From Oscillospiraceae bacterium (GTDB taxonomy: Bacteria > Bacillota > Clostridia > Oscillospirales > Oscillospiraceae), in NCBI GenBank assembly GCA_017415425.1, contig JAFQGT010000019.1, forward strand, positions 112,392 to 176,391: a DNA stretch of 64,000 nucleotides, read 5' to 3'. Within the stretch, counting starts at the first letter, position 1. Each line of letters starts with the position of its first letter. Below the pieces are notes generated by a model. That model was given only the letters and a program-made list of their open reading frames with translations. It did not search any database and was not told the DNA's origin. Shown one piece after another: positions 8,025-16,174 of this stretch. The position numbers and the translations under genes were made by a program.

Positions 8025-9080
8025 TCAAAGACCATCCTGAATGAAAGATTTCAGCATATCCACCGGTGTGGGAATAATTTCACAGTATCCGATTGCCCGG
8101 GGGACGATCAAATTCAAGCTGCTGCCTGCGCGTTTTTTGTCAGACAGCGCGCAGGTAAATAGTTGCTGGTCAGAATATTCCGTTACAGTGGGCAGCTTAA
8201 ATTTATCCAATACGGTCAACAGGTCAGAAAGGACAGCTCGTTCGCACAAATTTCTTGCGGCAGCCGCTTTTGTGACGATAGCCATACCTGTGGATACCGC
8301 CTGACCGTGAGAGATCATATAATTACTCAGTGTTTCGATGCTGTGACCAATGGTATGACCCAGATTTAATTTTTGACGCAAGCCGGTATCAAACTCGTCT
8401 GCACATACTGTGTCCCGTTTCAACTCAATGCATCTTATAATTACTTTTTCGCGATCAAAAGCAGAACCATTGTTCATCAGATGGTCAAATAATGCTGCAT
8501 CATACAGCATACCGTATTTGATCACCTCTGCACATCCGTCGGTAAAGATGTCGTGGGGAAGCGTTGTCAAAACCTCCGGGTCGCAGAGAACCAAATCGGG
8601 CTGGTAAAAAGCACCCACAAGGTTTTTTCCAACAGGCAGATCAATGGCGGTTTTTCCGCCAATAGAAGAATCCACCATTGCCAAAAGGGTGGTAGGGATT
8701 TGAACATAGGCAATTCCGCGAAGATAAGTTGCTGCGGAAAAACCGGCAATATCTCCAACCACACCGCCACCGAGAGCAACGATTGCATCCGAGCGTGTAA
8801 TTTGGTTCTGGGCGAGAAAGTTCAGAATCTCCAAATAGTTTGTTGCGTTCTTACTGGTTTCTCCCGCCGGAAATACATAGTTTACTACTTGAAATCCTGT
8901 CAATTCCAAACTATTTTGTACCTTGTCACCATAAAGAGGCCAGACGTGACTGTCGCTGATAATGGCGATCTTACAGGACGGTGTAAGTACTTGTTGCAGG
9001 TGGAGTCCGGCATCATTAAGGACGTTATTGCATACAATCACATAATATTGCTTGGATGCGGGGACGTTGATACGTGTCAT
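8025..9080 (-). CDS. aroB: 3-dehydroquinate synthase
   Basis: NAD- and zinc-dependent cyclisation of DAHP to 3-dehydroquinate. The 351-residue protein has the NAD-binding GGGVVGDIAGFSAATYLRG motif near residue 105, the VDSSIGGKTAIDLPVGKN active-site segment, and histidines for zinc in LNLGHTIGHSIE. Its ATG overlaps the tyrA stop (ATGA). It lies between tyrA and aroA, so early and terminal pathway genes are interleaved in this operon. Confidence 0.97.
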   Translation of the reverse strand: MTRINVPASKQYYVIVCNNVLNDAGLHLQQVLTPSCKIAIISDSHVWPLYGDKVQNSLELTGFQVVNYVFPAGETSKNATNYLEILNFLAQNQITRSDAIVALGGGVVGDIAGFSAATYLRGIAYVQIPTTLLAMVDSSIGGKTAIDLPVGKNLVGAFYQPDLVLCDPEVLTTLPHDIFTDGCAEVIKYGMLYDAALFDHLMNNGSAFDREKVIIRCIELKRDTVCADEFDTGLRQKLNLGHTIGHSIETLSNYMISHGQAVSTGMAIVTKAAAARNLCERAVLSDLLTVLDKFKLPTVTEYSDQQLFTCALSDKKRAGSSLNLIVPRAIGYCEIIPTPVDMLKSFIQDGL

Positions 9081-9907
9081 CCGTCTACTTCCTCCTTACA
9101 GCGCTTGCCTTCATCCAAAAGGGCAATCAGCGCATCGGTATCATTTGCCTGCAGGGCGTCCTGGTATGCTTCGAGACTTTTCATATATGTTTCCAGTTCG
9201 AAAAGTACATTTTCTTTATTTGAAAGCATCAGTTCCGTCCACATAATTGGGTTTAGCCAGGCAACACGGGTGAGATCTTTGTAACTGCCTGCGGAAAAAC
9301 CTTTGTGCTTCCGGGCAGTTGGGGATTTGATGAATGCATTGCTGAGCAAATGAGGCATTTGTGATGTAAATGCGATCATAGCATCGTGTTCGCCTGCGGT
9401 AGTAACAGAGAAGGAACCAAATTTACAGGGCGAAAGTGCATCCACAGTACGCTGTAGCAACTGCGGATCGTCAAATCTTGGTGGTACTAGCACCATTGGT
9501 GCACCCTGGAAAAGATTGGATCGGCTGTACTTAAATCCGGAGTGATGAGAACCTGCCATAGGGTGACCGCCGACGAAGGTGAAACCAAACTTCTCCGCAA
9601 GAGGGAAACAGTGGCTGCAGATCTGTTCCTTGACACCGCAGCAATCGATAACCAGGGTGTTAGGAGCAATCTGCTCAGCGTGGTCTTCTAACCACGAAAT
9701 GCAACCGCTTGCGTGAACGGATAAAAGAATACAATCACAGTTACCTACCGTTTCATCATTTAAGACGCCGTGGACTGCACCGGCAAGATGTGCAAACTCC
9801 AGAATATTCTGGTCCAGATCATAGGCAAGAACAGTATGTCCAGCTTTGGAATATGCCCGAGCCATAGATCCGCCGATCAAGCCAAGGCCCAGAATTCCCA
9901 CATTCAT
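9077..9907 (-). CDS. tyrA: Prephenate dehydrogenase
   Basis: Oxidative decarboxylation of prephenate to 4-hydroxyphenylpyruvate, the tyrosine precursor. The 277-residue protein opens with a Rossmann motif GLGLIGGSMARAY and has GGHPMAGSHHSGF with the catalytic histidine region. It has only the dehydrogenase core, without a fused ACT or mutase domain. The frame continues 12 codons upstream, but ATG 9907 is preceded by GGGAGGTGATCAG and overlaps the aroF stop. NAD versus NADP preference is not certain, although the acidic residue after the second beta strand (AYDLD) favours NAD. Confidence 0.94.
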   Translation of the reverse strand: MNVGILGLGLIGGSMARAYSKAGHTVLAYDLDQNILEFAHLAGAVHGVLNDETVGNCDCILLSVHASGCISWLEDHAEQIAPNTLVIDCCGVKEQICSHCFPLAEKFGFTFVGGHPMAGSHHSGFKYSRSNLFQGAPMVLVPPRFDDPQLLQRTVDALSPCKFGSFSVTTAGEHDAMIAFTSQMPHLLSNAFIKSPTARKHKGFSAGSYKDLTRVAWLNPIMWTELMLSNKENVLFELETYMKSLEAYQDALQANDTDALIALLDEGKRCKEEVDG

Positions 9908-10905
9908 CTGATCACCTCCCGGACTTGCTGCACTTGCTTGCACAGGGAATCGAATTGAACCGGTGTCAGAGACTGACCTCCGTCACACAGGGCGCAGGCG
10001 GGATTGTTGTGTACTTCCACCATAATTCCGTCTGCCCCGGCCGCAGTAGCAGCCAGAGCCATAGAAGGCACTAAGGATGCTCGGCCGGTAGCGTGACTGG
10101 GATCGATCACCACGGGTAGGTGAGATAGTTCGTGCAGAACGGGAATCGCAGAAAGATCCAGTGTGTTCCTGGTGTAGGTCTCGTAGGTGCGAATGCCACG
10201 TTCGCAGAGAATAATATGTTCGTTGCCCTCGCTCATAATATATTCGGCGCTCATCAGCAGTTCTTGCAGTGTGTTGGCAAGACCCCGTTTCAAGAGAATG
10301 GGTTTATTGGTTTTACCCAGCTCCTGTAGCAGATCAAAATTCTGCATATTTCGGGCTCCGACTTGAATAACATCCACCTCTTGAAACAGATCCAGAGAAC
10401 GAACATTCATTATCTCCGTAATGATCGGCATACCAGTGACTTTTTTAGCCTCCAGCAGAAGTCGAATGCCTTCGTCCTTTAGACCTTGAAACGCGTAAGG
10501 GGATGTACGGGGTTTGAATGCGCCACCCCGAAGGATCTGCGCGCCTGAGGCTTTTACTGCAGTGGCCACTTCAATGATTTGCTCTTCGCTTTCAACGGAG
10601 CAAGGACCTGCAATCATAGCAAAATGACCGCCACCGATCTTTGTGTTTCCGCAGGAAATGATGCTGTCGGTGGGATGGAATTTCCGATTGGCCTGCTTAA
10701 AAGGTTCCGATACACGGCGTACGCTTTCTACGATCTCAAGACTACTTAAGAGTTCTATATCCACTCTGCTGGTATCACCGATCAGTCCCAAAATTGTAAA
10801 TTCTTTGCCTTCGGATACGTGGACATCCAGATTCATATGTTTCAACCAGGTTAACAGATGCGCGGTCTGCTGAGCGGTTGTACCGGGTTTCAAAATAGCA
10901 ATCAT
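9904..10905 (-). CDS. aroF: DAHP synthase (3-deoxy-7-phosphoheptulonate synthase), AroF/AroG-like
   Basis: First committed step of aromatic biosynthesis: condensation of erythrose 4-phosphate with phosphoenolpyruvate. The 333-residue protein has an N-terminal ferredoxin-like regulatory domain of about 70 residues (as in the Thermotoga maritima type), then the barrel with AGPCSVES, LRGGAFKPRTSPYAFQG, GARNMQNFDLL, LLKRGL and DPSHATGR motifs, which hold metal and substrate ligands. The regulatory domain in this family binds Tyr or Phe, so feedback inhibition is likely. It is the first large gene of the operon, behind a Tyr/Phe-rich leader peptide, and AGGAGA precedes its start. Confidence 0.96.
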   Translation of the reverse strand: MIAILKPGTTAQQTAHLLTWLKHMNLDVHVSEGKEFTILGLIGDTSRVDIELLSSLEIVESVRRVSEPFKQANRKFHPTDSIISCGNTKIGGGHFAMIAGPCSVESEEQIIEVATAVKASGAQILRGGAFKPRTSPYAFQGLKDEGIRLLLEAKKVTGMPIITEIMNVRSLDLFQEVDVIQVGARNMQNFDLLQELGKTNKPILLKRGLANTLQELLMSAEYIMSEGNEHIILCERGIRTYETYTRNTLDLSAIPVLHELSHLPVVIDPSHATGRASLVPSMALAATAAGADGIMVEVHNNPACALCDGGQSLTPVQFDSLCKQVQQVREVIR

Positions 10906-10920
10906 TTTCAGTCATCTCCT

Positions 10921-10958
10921 AAAGAATAAACACCGCACAGTTACGATCCTGTGCGGCG
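10921..10958 (-). terminator. Attenuator hairpin before aroF
   Basis: An 8-bp GC-rich stem (CCGCACAG / CTGTGCGG) with an eight-base loop ends 15 bases upstream of the aroF start. On the minus strand it is followed by TGTTTATTCTTT, a T-rich tail. It sits between a Tyr/Phe-rich leader peptide and the first structural gene, exactly where a transcription attenuator is expected. Confidence 0.75.
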
Positions 10959-11003
10959 TCTGTAAATACAAGAACACGATTGCAAATGCAGCACAAATCG
11001 CTA

Positions 11004-11066
11004 TTACTTTTTACTGAAGAAAAAGTAATAGTAGGTAAAGTATGCAGCGTTTGCAAATACGACCAT
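11004..11066 (-). CDS. Tyr/Phe-rich leader peptide of the aromatic operon
   Basis: A 20-codon frame starts with ATG behind a strong AGGAGG (6 bases upstream) and ends in TAA-TAG. Nine of its 20 residues are aromatic, clustered as AYFTYYYFFF. The Tyr/Phe codon run forms one side of a hairpin (11001-11031, CTATTACTTTTT against AAAAGTAATAG), and the terminator-like hairpin 10921-10958 follows. A second pairing is possible between the early leader (TTGCAAACGC) and GCATTTGCAA downstream of the stop. Together these match classical ribosome-mediated attenuation: scarcity of Tyr-tRNA or Phe-tRNA would stall the ribosome and favour read-through into aroF. The regulatory logic is inference; the frame, ribosome site and hairpins are visible. 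Confidence 0.85.
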   Translation of the reverse strand: MVVFANAAYFTYYYFFFSKK

Positions 11067-11096
11067 AGCGGCCTCCTAAAACTAAAATCTAAGATA

Positions 11097-11125
11097 ACTA
11101 TAGCACGGCAGAATTGGTTTTGCAA
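11097..11125 (-). promoter_or_regulatory. Promoter of the aromatic operon leader
   Basis: On the minus strand TTGCAA (11120-11125) and TATAGT (11097-11102) are separated by 17 bases. Transcription would begin near 11090, about 24 bases before the leader peptide start. Confidence 0.75.
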
Positions 11126-11138
11126 GTATTATTTGATA

Positions 11139-11168
11139 AAAAAAGACAACCCGGAGGGCTGTCTTTTT
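11139..11168 (-). terminator. Terminator after the Ser/Thr kinase gene
   Basis: Imperfect stem AAAAAGACAGCCC / GGGTTGTCTTTTT directly after the kinase stop, with flanking A and T runs. It separates the kinase transcript from the aromatic operon promoter just downstream. Confidence 0.75.
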
Positions 11169-11169
11169 C

Positions 11170-14118
11170 TTATGAAATTACAGAGAATGTCTGGGTTGCA
11201 GCCAATGCACCGTTAAAGTAAATGTGCATTGTGTATTCACCCGGTTCTGCAGGCATCGTAGGAACGTCCAGCTCGCAGTAATTCCGATACCACATAGATG
11301 TCCAGGTGTCTGTGCAGTGGCTGTAGTTTATTAACTTTCCGGAGTCATCAGTAATGACAAACAAGGTAGTAATTTTCTCATCAGAAGTGCCGTAAGCTCT
11401 GTTAAGATATACAAGGAAGGATGCCTTTTCTCCCACCTGGAAGCTGGTTGTGTAGTCGCTGCTGCTCAGATTAAAGCGATCCCAGTTGCTCACATCAGGT
11501 GTTTTACACATATAAAAAGCCAGATTGTTTGAGGTAACGATGTAGTTTTGATAATTACAGGAGAAAGGCAGCGCGTCAGGTACAGAAAAGGTACCGGCAG
11601 AACCCAGCAATTCTCTTCCCTCAGCATCTTCCAAAAGGTAATGATAGGTAGCGCCGGGGATAACAGGGGAAAGCCTGACTTCGTTTTCATAGCACAGCTC
11701 GGTCAGGGTATTATCATCTCCGTCCAGCCAATAGCGGAATACCCAACCGGTATCGGGAACTGCGTAGCTGGCTTCCCACGACAGGAAAACCTCTGCAGAA
11801 GAAGGGGTATACGCTGTAATATTATATGCGTTCACCGTATCCTTTTCAACGCTGGTATGTTGTCCGATGCTCATTCCCTGCGCAATAACTTCAATCAGAT
11901 AAGTCTGACTGTGATCGATGCCTTCGAAAATTGCCTCAGTATTGGGTGTAATGACGGTTTCGCTATAGCTGTCATTGTAGCAACGCACTGTCCACATTTC
12001 AACTTCAGCGTCGTCCTTTGCTGCCCAACTGACGGAAAGTTTTTCATCCATAAAACTGACAACTGCCAGATTCTGTGCAGTAATGACCTTACTGGCGGTG
12101 AAGTTAAGGGTATCCGTACCACTGATATACAGGGATTCTTTGGGCTCAATACGGAATGTATACTCCTTACCAATTGTTAAACCGGTAAGGGTTACGGTAT
12201 GGGCGGGGAAGGTTACGGTTTGCTCTGCTTCGCCTTCGGCAGAATAGTGAACCATCCACTCATCGCAGCTCGGGCCGTCTATGGTAAAACTCAGAATAAC
12301 ACTGCCGTCGGTACTGCCAGTTGCAGCATTATATTGAACAATGCTGGTTTGAACCGGGGTGGAGTACGCGGTGGAGGTTTTACCGATCAGACGATGGAAT
12401 CCGTTCGTTACAACCTGAATGTTGTAGGCGGTATCCGGGATAAGACCGGTAAAGGAGGCCTGTCCATTGACCACAGGGGCGGGTATCTGGTTGCCGTAAG
12501 TATCGGAGCAGATCACAAGCAATGTAGATTCGTCAATATTCGTGTCAACCAGAACAGTGAGGGAATCCTCGTTGCCGTCCAGCACAATGGAATTAATCGG
12601 AATCAGGTAGTAGTGTTGGTAGTAGTAGATGCCGCAGGAAATGAGTGCCAACAGAATCAAAATCAGAATGCTGTTACGCACCCAGTTGGATTTCTTTTTC
12701 GTAGTGTGCCTGGTGGTAGACCGTCTTCTGGGAGGGGCGGATTCGACGATATCCTCAACTTCCTGGGGACTCTGCTCGGAATCCGCTGGAATCACCTCTG
12801 CTGCAGCTTCCTCTTGAAGAATATCCATCATCTCCGGAATGGAGATTTCTACATAATCTGGCACGACGACCGGCTCGGGTATCTCCATTGCAACCAATTC
12901 ATCAGCCTGGGTCAACATTTCTGAAACTTCGTCAGAAATTTCAGCATAATCGATCAGAGCGGAATGGTATTCCGGATCTGTTTCATCGATAGAAGGATTT
13001 TCCAGGAAGAAAAAGTTACCGAGGCTGTCTTCTGCGTAAACAGGTTCTTCAGTGTCATCGGCAGAAACGTCATCCGAGTCCTCTACAACCGGGGAATTTT
13101 CAACGGTTTCGGCAACGGATTCGTCCCGTGAGGAAACATCCTCTTCGGAACTGACAATTGCTGCTTCTTCCTGGGAGGATTCGGTATCTGTGGTCTCGTC
13201 AGAATCGTCTTCCACAGGAACCGGTCCGATGGGCAAATCGCTGGCACCGTTGCGTTGCATATAGCTGATAATAGCCTGTCCCATTTGCATAGGATCCTGC
13301 CAGCGGTCTTCTGGGTTGGGGGCGCAGGCCTTGAGAATGATCTCACTCATCTCATAATCAGCGTACATAGGTGCGGAAAACGGTTCGTTCTCACCGGAAT
13401 TCTGCTTAGGCAGTTCTCCGTTGTTATAGGCCTGATAAAGAACTAAGCCTGCGGCATAAATATCAATGGTAGTATTCAGCGTCGAAAAAGCGTCTGTTAC
13501 CTCGGGGGCGGTATATGCACTCAGATACCGATCTGGCAACGAAGAATACTTTAAGGAGTTAAGACGTACAAAACCTAAATCACCGATTCGATATGTGTGG
13601 TCACCGGTTACAAAGATATTTTCGGGTTTCAGATCAACATACAGATATCCGGACTTTCTGCAGACGGAAAGGGATGCACAAAGATCTAAACCAAGATTCA
13701 GTACATCTAGGTGGGTCATAATATGGCGAGTGAAGTGCTTTGTCAGGGAGCGCTTATACTGACCCAATAGGTATACATCATACCCGTTGCCATCCTCCAT
13801 TGGTACTAACTGAAAATCACGATAAGGGACAAATCCGTCAATGGTGGACAGTTCGTTCAGAATCTTAGCTTCACTTGCAATGCTATCAGCCAGCTCCTTA
13901 AAATAAACAAGAGCGGATTCTTTATCTGCATAAGCACCCGAAAGCAGCATGGCCTCCATTTGGCTCTGAGTTGCAGGAACAGAAATAACCTTAACGATAT
14001 ATTTGTCGTTGGATTCGTTTTCCATAGCAGGGCAGCAGCGAACTCCGTGGTGCTCACTGATGGGAGCGCCCATAACAAAATTGTCAAGCAATGGAGAAAT
14101 CAGTTTCGGCTCAGACAC
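11170..14118 (-). CDS. Receptor-like Ser/Thr protein kinase with extracellular Fn3-like repeats
   Basis: A 982-residue protein. Residues ~20-290 form a Hanks-type kinase domain: a VAVK-like lysine (KYIVKVIS), catalytic-loop YVDLKPENIF near residue 160 (HRD altered to YVD but the catalytic Asp kept), DLG instead of DFG, and YTAPE. An acidic, Ser/Glu-rich linker (~300-465) follows, then a basic stretch and one membrane helix near 480-500 (SILILILLALISCGIYYY). The remaining ~470 residues lie outside the membrane and repeat a beta-sandwich pattern (for example LTGLTIGKEYTFRIEP, FEGIDHSQTYLIEVIAQG), resembling fibronectin type III domains. Start is GTG with AGGAGG upstream. It lacks PASTA domains, so it is not a standard PrkC. 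Ligand and substrates are unknown. The altered HRD/DFG residues leave some doubt about activity. Confidence 0.8.
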   Translation of the reverse strand: MSEPKLISPLLDNFVMGAPISEHHGVRCCPAMENESNDKYIVKVISVPATQSQMEAMLLSGAYADKESALVYFKELADSIASEAKILNELSTIDGFVPYRDFQLVPMEDGNGYDVYLLGQYKRSLTKHFTRHIMTHLDVLNLGLDLCASLSVCRKSGYLYVDLKPENIFVTGDHTYRIGDLGFVRLNSLKYSSLPDRYLSAYTAPEVTDAFSTLNTTIDIYAAGLVLYQAYNNGELPKQNSGENEPFSAPMYADYEMSEIILKACAPNPEDRWQDPMQMGQAIISYMQRNGASDLPIGPVPVEDDSDETTDTESSQEEAAIVSSEEDVSSRDESVAETVENSPVVEDSDDVSADDTEEPVYAEDSLGNFFFLENPSIDETDPEYHSALIDYAEISDEVSEMLTQADELVAMEIPEPVVVPDYVEISIPEMMDILQEEAAAEVIPADSEQSPQEVEDIVESAPPRRRSTTRHTTKKKSNWVRNSILILILLALISCGIYYYQHYYLIPINSIVLDGNEDSLTVLVDTNIDESTLLVICSDTYGNQIPAPVVNGQASFTGLIPDTAYNIQVVTNGFHRLIGKTSTAYSTPVQTSIVQYNAATGSTDGSVILSFTIDGPSCDEWMVHYSAEGEAEQTVTFPAHTVTLTGLTIGKEYTFRIEPKESLYISGTDTLNFTASKVITAQNLAVVSFMDEKLSVSWAAKDDAEVEMWTVRCYNDSYSETVITPNTEAIFEGIDHSQTYLIEVIAQGMSIGQHTSVEKDTVNAYNITAYTPSSAEVFLSWEASYAVPDTGWVFRYWLDGDDNTLTELCYENEVRLSPVIPGATYHYLLEDAEGRELLGSAGTFSVPDALPFSCNYQNYIVTSNNLAFYMCKTPDVSNWDRFNLSSSDYTTSFQVGEKASFLVYLNRAYGTSDEKITTLFVITDDSGKLINYSHCTDTWTSMWYRNYCELDVPTMPAEPGEYTMHIYFNGALAATQTFSVIS

Positions 14119-14148
14119 GTCAATCGCCTCCTATATATACTCCACTAT

Positions 14149-14177
14149 ATCATAAAATAAATTTAATAAAAAAGCAA
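14149..14177 (-). promoter_or_regulatory. Promoter of the Ser/Thr kinase gene
   Basis: Minus strand TTGCTT (14172-14177), 17-base spacer, TATGAT (14149-14154), about 30 bases before the GTG start. Confidence 0.6.
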
Positions 14178-14188
14178 CAGGTTTATAG

Positions 14189-14217
14189 TTGTTTTATTTC
14201 CCAGGAAATGATATAAT
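14189..14217 (+). promoter_or_regulatory. Promoter of the zinc-ribbon Ig-like protein gene
   Basis: TTGTTT (14189-14194), 17-base spacer, perfect TATAAT (14212-14217). It stands back to back with the kinase promoter within about 70 bases, so the two genes may be co-regulated. Confidence 0.65.
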
Positions 14218-14263
14218 CATTCCATAACGAGTGAAGACCCTTCACAGCTTAGGAGGTTATGAT

Positions 14264-15328
14264 ATGAGTAAAGTGATTTGCGACATTTGTGGAACGACGT
14301 ATCCGGATACTGCAGAGCAGTGTCCGATATGCGGCTGTGTTCGGCCCGGAGATGTACAGAGCACCAACAGAGGAACTGGTAATAACAGTGCCAGTGCATC
14401 CCGGTACACCTATGTTAAGGGTGGCCGTTTCTCTAAGAGTAATGTTAAAAAGCGTAATAAGGCGCAGGTGACAGCCAACGGGATAAAGCCTGTTGTGTCT
14501 GGGAATGTCACCCGCGGAGATACCAGTACCTCTACACAAAGCAAGCCGAAAAACAGCGCAGTTCTTGTGATCATAGCGATTATTCTGACACTGGCAATTA
14601 TTGCGGTGATTCTGAACTTTACACTTCGTTTCTTCCTGCCTATTATGGGACCCGATGTTACGGATCCGACTGACAGTACATCCGGCACTCAGCCCAGCAC
14701 TCAGGAACAGGACCTGAGTTGTACCAAAATTACACTGGACACCAATTTGATTGTTTTTGATACACTGAATGCTGCAAGAGTGCTGAATGTAGTTACTGAA
14801 CCCCTTAACACCACGGATGTGATTACCTTTGAGTCCAGTGATGACTCTGTTGCGACGGTTAATTCCGACGGAAAGATTACGTCTGTGGGTAATGGCTCGG
14901 CTGTGATTACTGTGACCTGTGGTGATATAGCCGCGACCTGCAATATTTCGTGCAAAATCCCTGAGGAAACAACTGAACCTACTCAGGATGTCACGGAAGA
15001 ACCCACGGTGGAACCCACCGAGGAATCCACAATTCCCTATGAGCCCCTCCACCTCAATCGCAAAGATATTACCTTTAGCTACGAGGGTGAGACCTGGATG
15101 CTCTACGACGGAACGATCGCCAAGAATCTGATCACCTGGTCTTCTGATAATGAAGCTGTAGTTACCATCGCAGAAGGAAGAGCGGTTGCGGTCGGCCCTG
15201 GCACAACATATGTTTACGCTGAATACAACGGTGAGAAGGTAAGCTGTATTATCCGTTGCTCTTTTAGCAGCAGTTCCGGGGATTCCGGTGTGCCGGGTAA
15301 CGGCGGCGGAATCGGTGAAGATGGTTAA
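14264..15328 (+). CDS. Zinc-ribbon, membrane-anchored protein with Ig-like (BIG2) domains
   Basis: A 354-residue protein. The N-terminus is a zinc ribbon with two CxxC pairs (ICDICG and CPICGC). A Ser/Thr/Lys-rich stretch leads to one membrane helix near residues 105-128 (VLVIIAIILTLAIIAVIL). The outer part has a BIG2-like Ig fold around residues 160-230 (VATVNSDGKITSVGNGSAVITVTC), an acidic Thr/Glu/Pro-rich linker, a second such domain (ITWSSDNEAVVTIAEGRAVAV), and a Ser/Gly tail. ATG 14264 is preferred over an earlier frame start because TTAGGAGGTTATGAT precedes it. It is transcribed divergently from the receptor kinase, so a functional link is plausible, but no biochemical role can be assigned. 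Confidence 0.75.
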   Translation: MSKVICDICGTTYPDTAEQCPICGCVRPGDVQSTNRGTGNNSASASRYTYVKGGRFSKSNVKKRNKAQVTANGIKPVVSGNVTRGDTSTSTQSKPKNSAVLVIIAIILTLAIIAVILNFTLRFFLPIMGPDVTDPTDSTSGTQPSTQEQDLSCTKITLDTNLIVFDTLNAARVLNVVTEPLNTTDVITFESSDDSVATVNSDGKITSVGNGSAVITVTCGDIAATCNISCKIPEETTEPTQDVTEEPTVEPTEESTIPYEPLHLNRKDITFSYEGETWMLYDGTIAKNLITWSSDNEAVVTIAEGRAVAVGPGTTYVYAEYNGEKVSCIIRCSFSSSSGDSGVPGNGGGIGEDG

Positions 15329-15339
15329 GTTGAATTGAG

Positions 15340-15369
15340 AAACCGCCCTGCAAATATGCAGGGCGGTTT
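15340..15369. terminator. Bidirectional terminator between convergent genes
   Basis: Perfect 12-bp stem AAACCGCCCTGC / GCAGGGCGGTTT with a six-base loop, between the zinc-ribbon gene and proC. A/T runs flank both sides, so it can serve both strands. Confidence 0.85.
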
Positions 15370-15375
15370 TATGTT

Positions 15376-16164
15376 TTATTTCATTCCCAGTTCCAGGTTG
15401 CGGCGATATGCAGCGGCTACACAGTTGCCGATTATCTCTGCAAATCCGGCCTCCTCCAGAACGTTGACACCCTCTCGGGTGCTGCCGCCGGGGGAGCAGA
15501 CCGCATTTTTCAGATCGTCGGGATTTTTTCTTGTGGTTTGCACCATTTTTGCAGCGCCGATCATTGTGGCAGCAGCGTAGGAAATTGCTTTATCCTCCGG
15601 TACACCGCACTTCACAGCACCTTTTGCCAATGCATCCAGAAACATATACATATAGGCTGGACCACAGCCGGAGACTACGCCGGCGGCATCAATGAAAGAT
15701 TCTTCCAGCAGATCCCACTGACCGCAGTAGGATGCATCCTGCAGAAAATCCTTAAGATGGGAATCCTCCACCAATGGGTTGTGACAGTAAAGGGTTATTC
15801 CGGATCCCACTGCCACCGGTGTGTTGGGCATAATGCGAATGACCGGCAGGGAACAGCCTGCCATTGCCTCGATTCTTTTGATCTGCAGACCGGCAGCCAT
15901 AGAAATCAAAAGCGGCTTTTTCTCTGCCAGAGTAGGTTGCAGCGGCTGCAAGACCTCTGCCATATTTTGCGGTTTCACAGCCAGAAAGATGCGTTCGCAT
16001 TCCCGGCAGATGGTAACAGCATCTGTGTAGACGCATCCCAGTTCTGCCGCAAGTGCTTTCGCCTTTCCGGAGCGATCGGTGAGCATAATATCTTTGGTGT
16101 TTTTTGCTATAGCCACAGCAATCGCGCCACCCATATTACCGCATCCGATAAATCCATATTTCAT
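15376..16164 (-). CDS. proC: Pyrroline-5-carboxylate reductase
   Basis: Last step of proline synthesis: NAD(P)H reduction of 1-pyrroline-5-carboxylate. The 262-residue protein starts with the Rossmann motif YGFIGCGNMGGAIA. It has AVKPQ (AVKPQNMAEVL), IRIMPNTPVAVGSGIT and the C-terminal family signature (DDLKNAVCSPGGSTREGVNVLEE). It lies 10 bases after proA in a proB-proA-proC unit, so the three-enzyme route from glutamate is complete here. Confidence 0.97.
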   Translation of the reverse strand: MKYGFIGCGNMGGAIAVAIAKNTKDIMLTDRSGKAKALAAELGCVYTDAVTICRECERIFLAVKPQNMAEVLQPLQPTLAEKKPLLISMAAGLQIKRIEAMAGCSLPVIRIMPNTPVAVGSGITLYCHNPLVEDSHLKDFLQDASYCGQWDLLEESFIDAAGVVSGCGPAYMYMFLDALAKGAVKCGVPEDKAISYAAATMIGAAKMVQTTRKNPDDLKNAVCSPGGSTREGVNVLEEAGFAEIIGNCVAAAYRRNLELGMK

Positions 16165-16174
16165 ATTGCACCTC

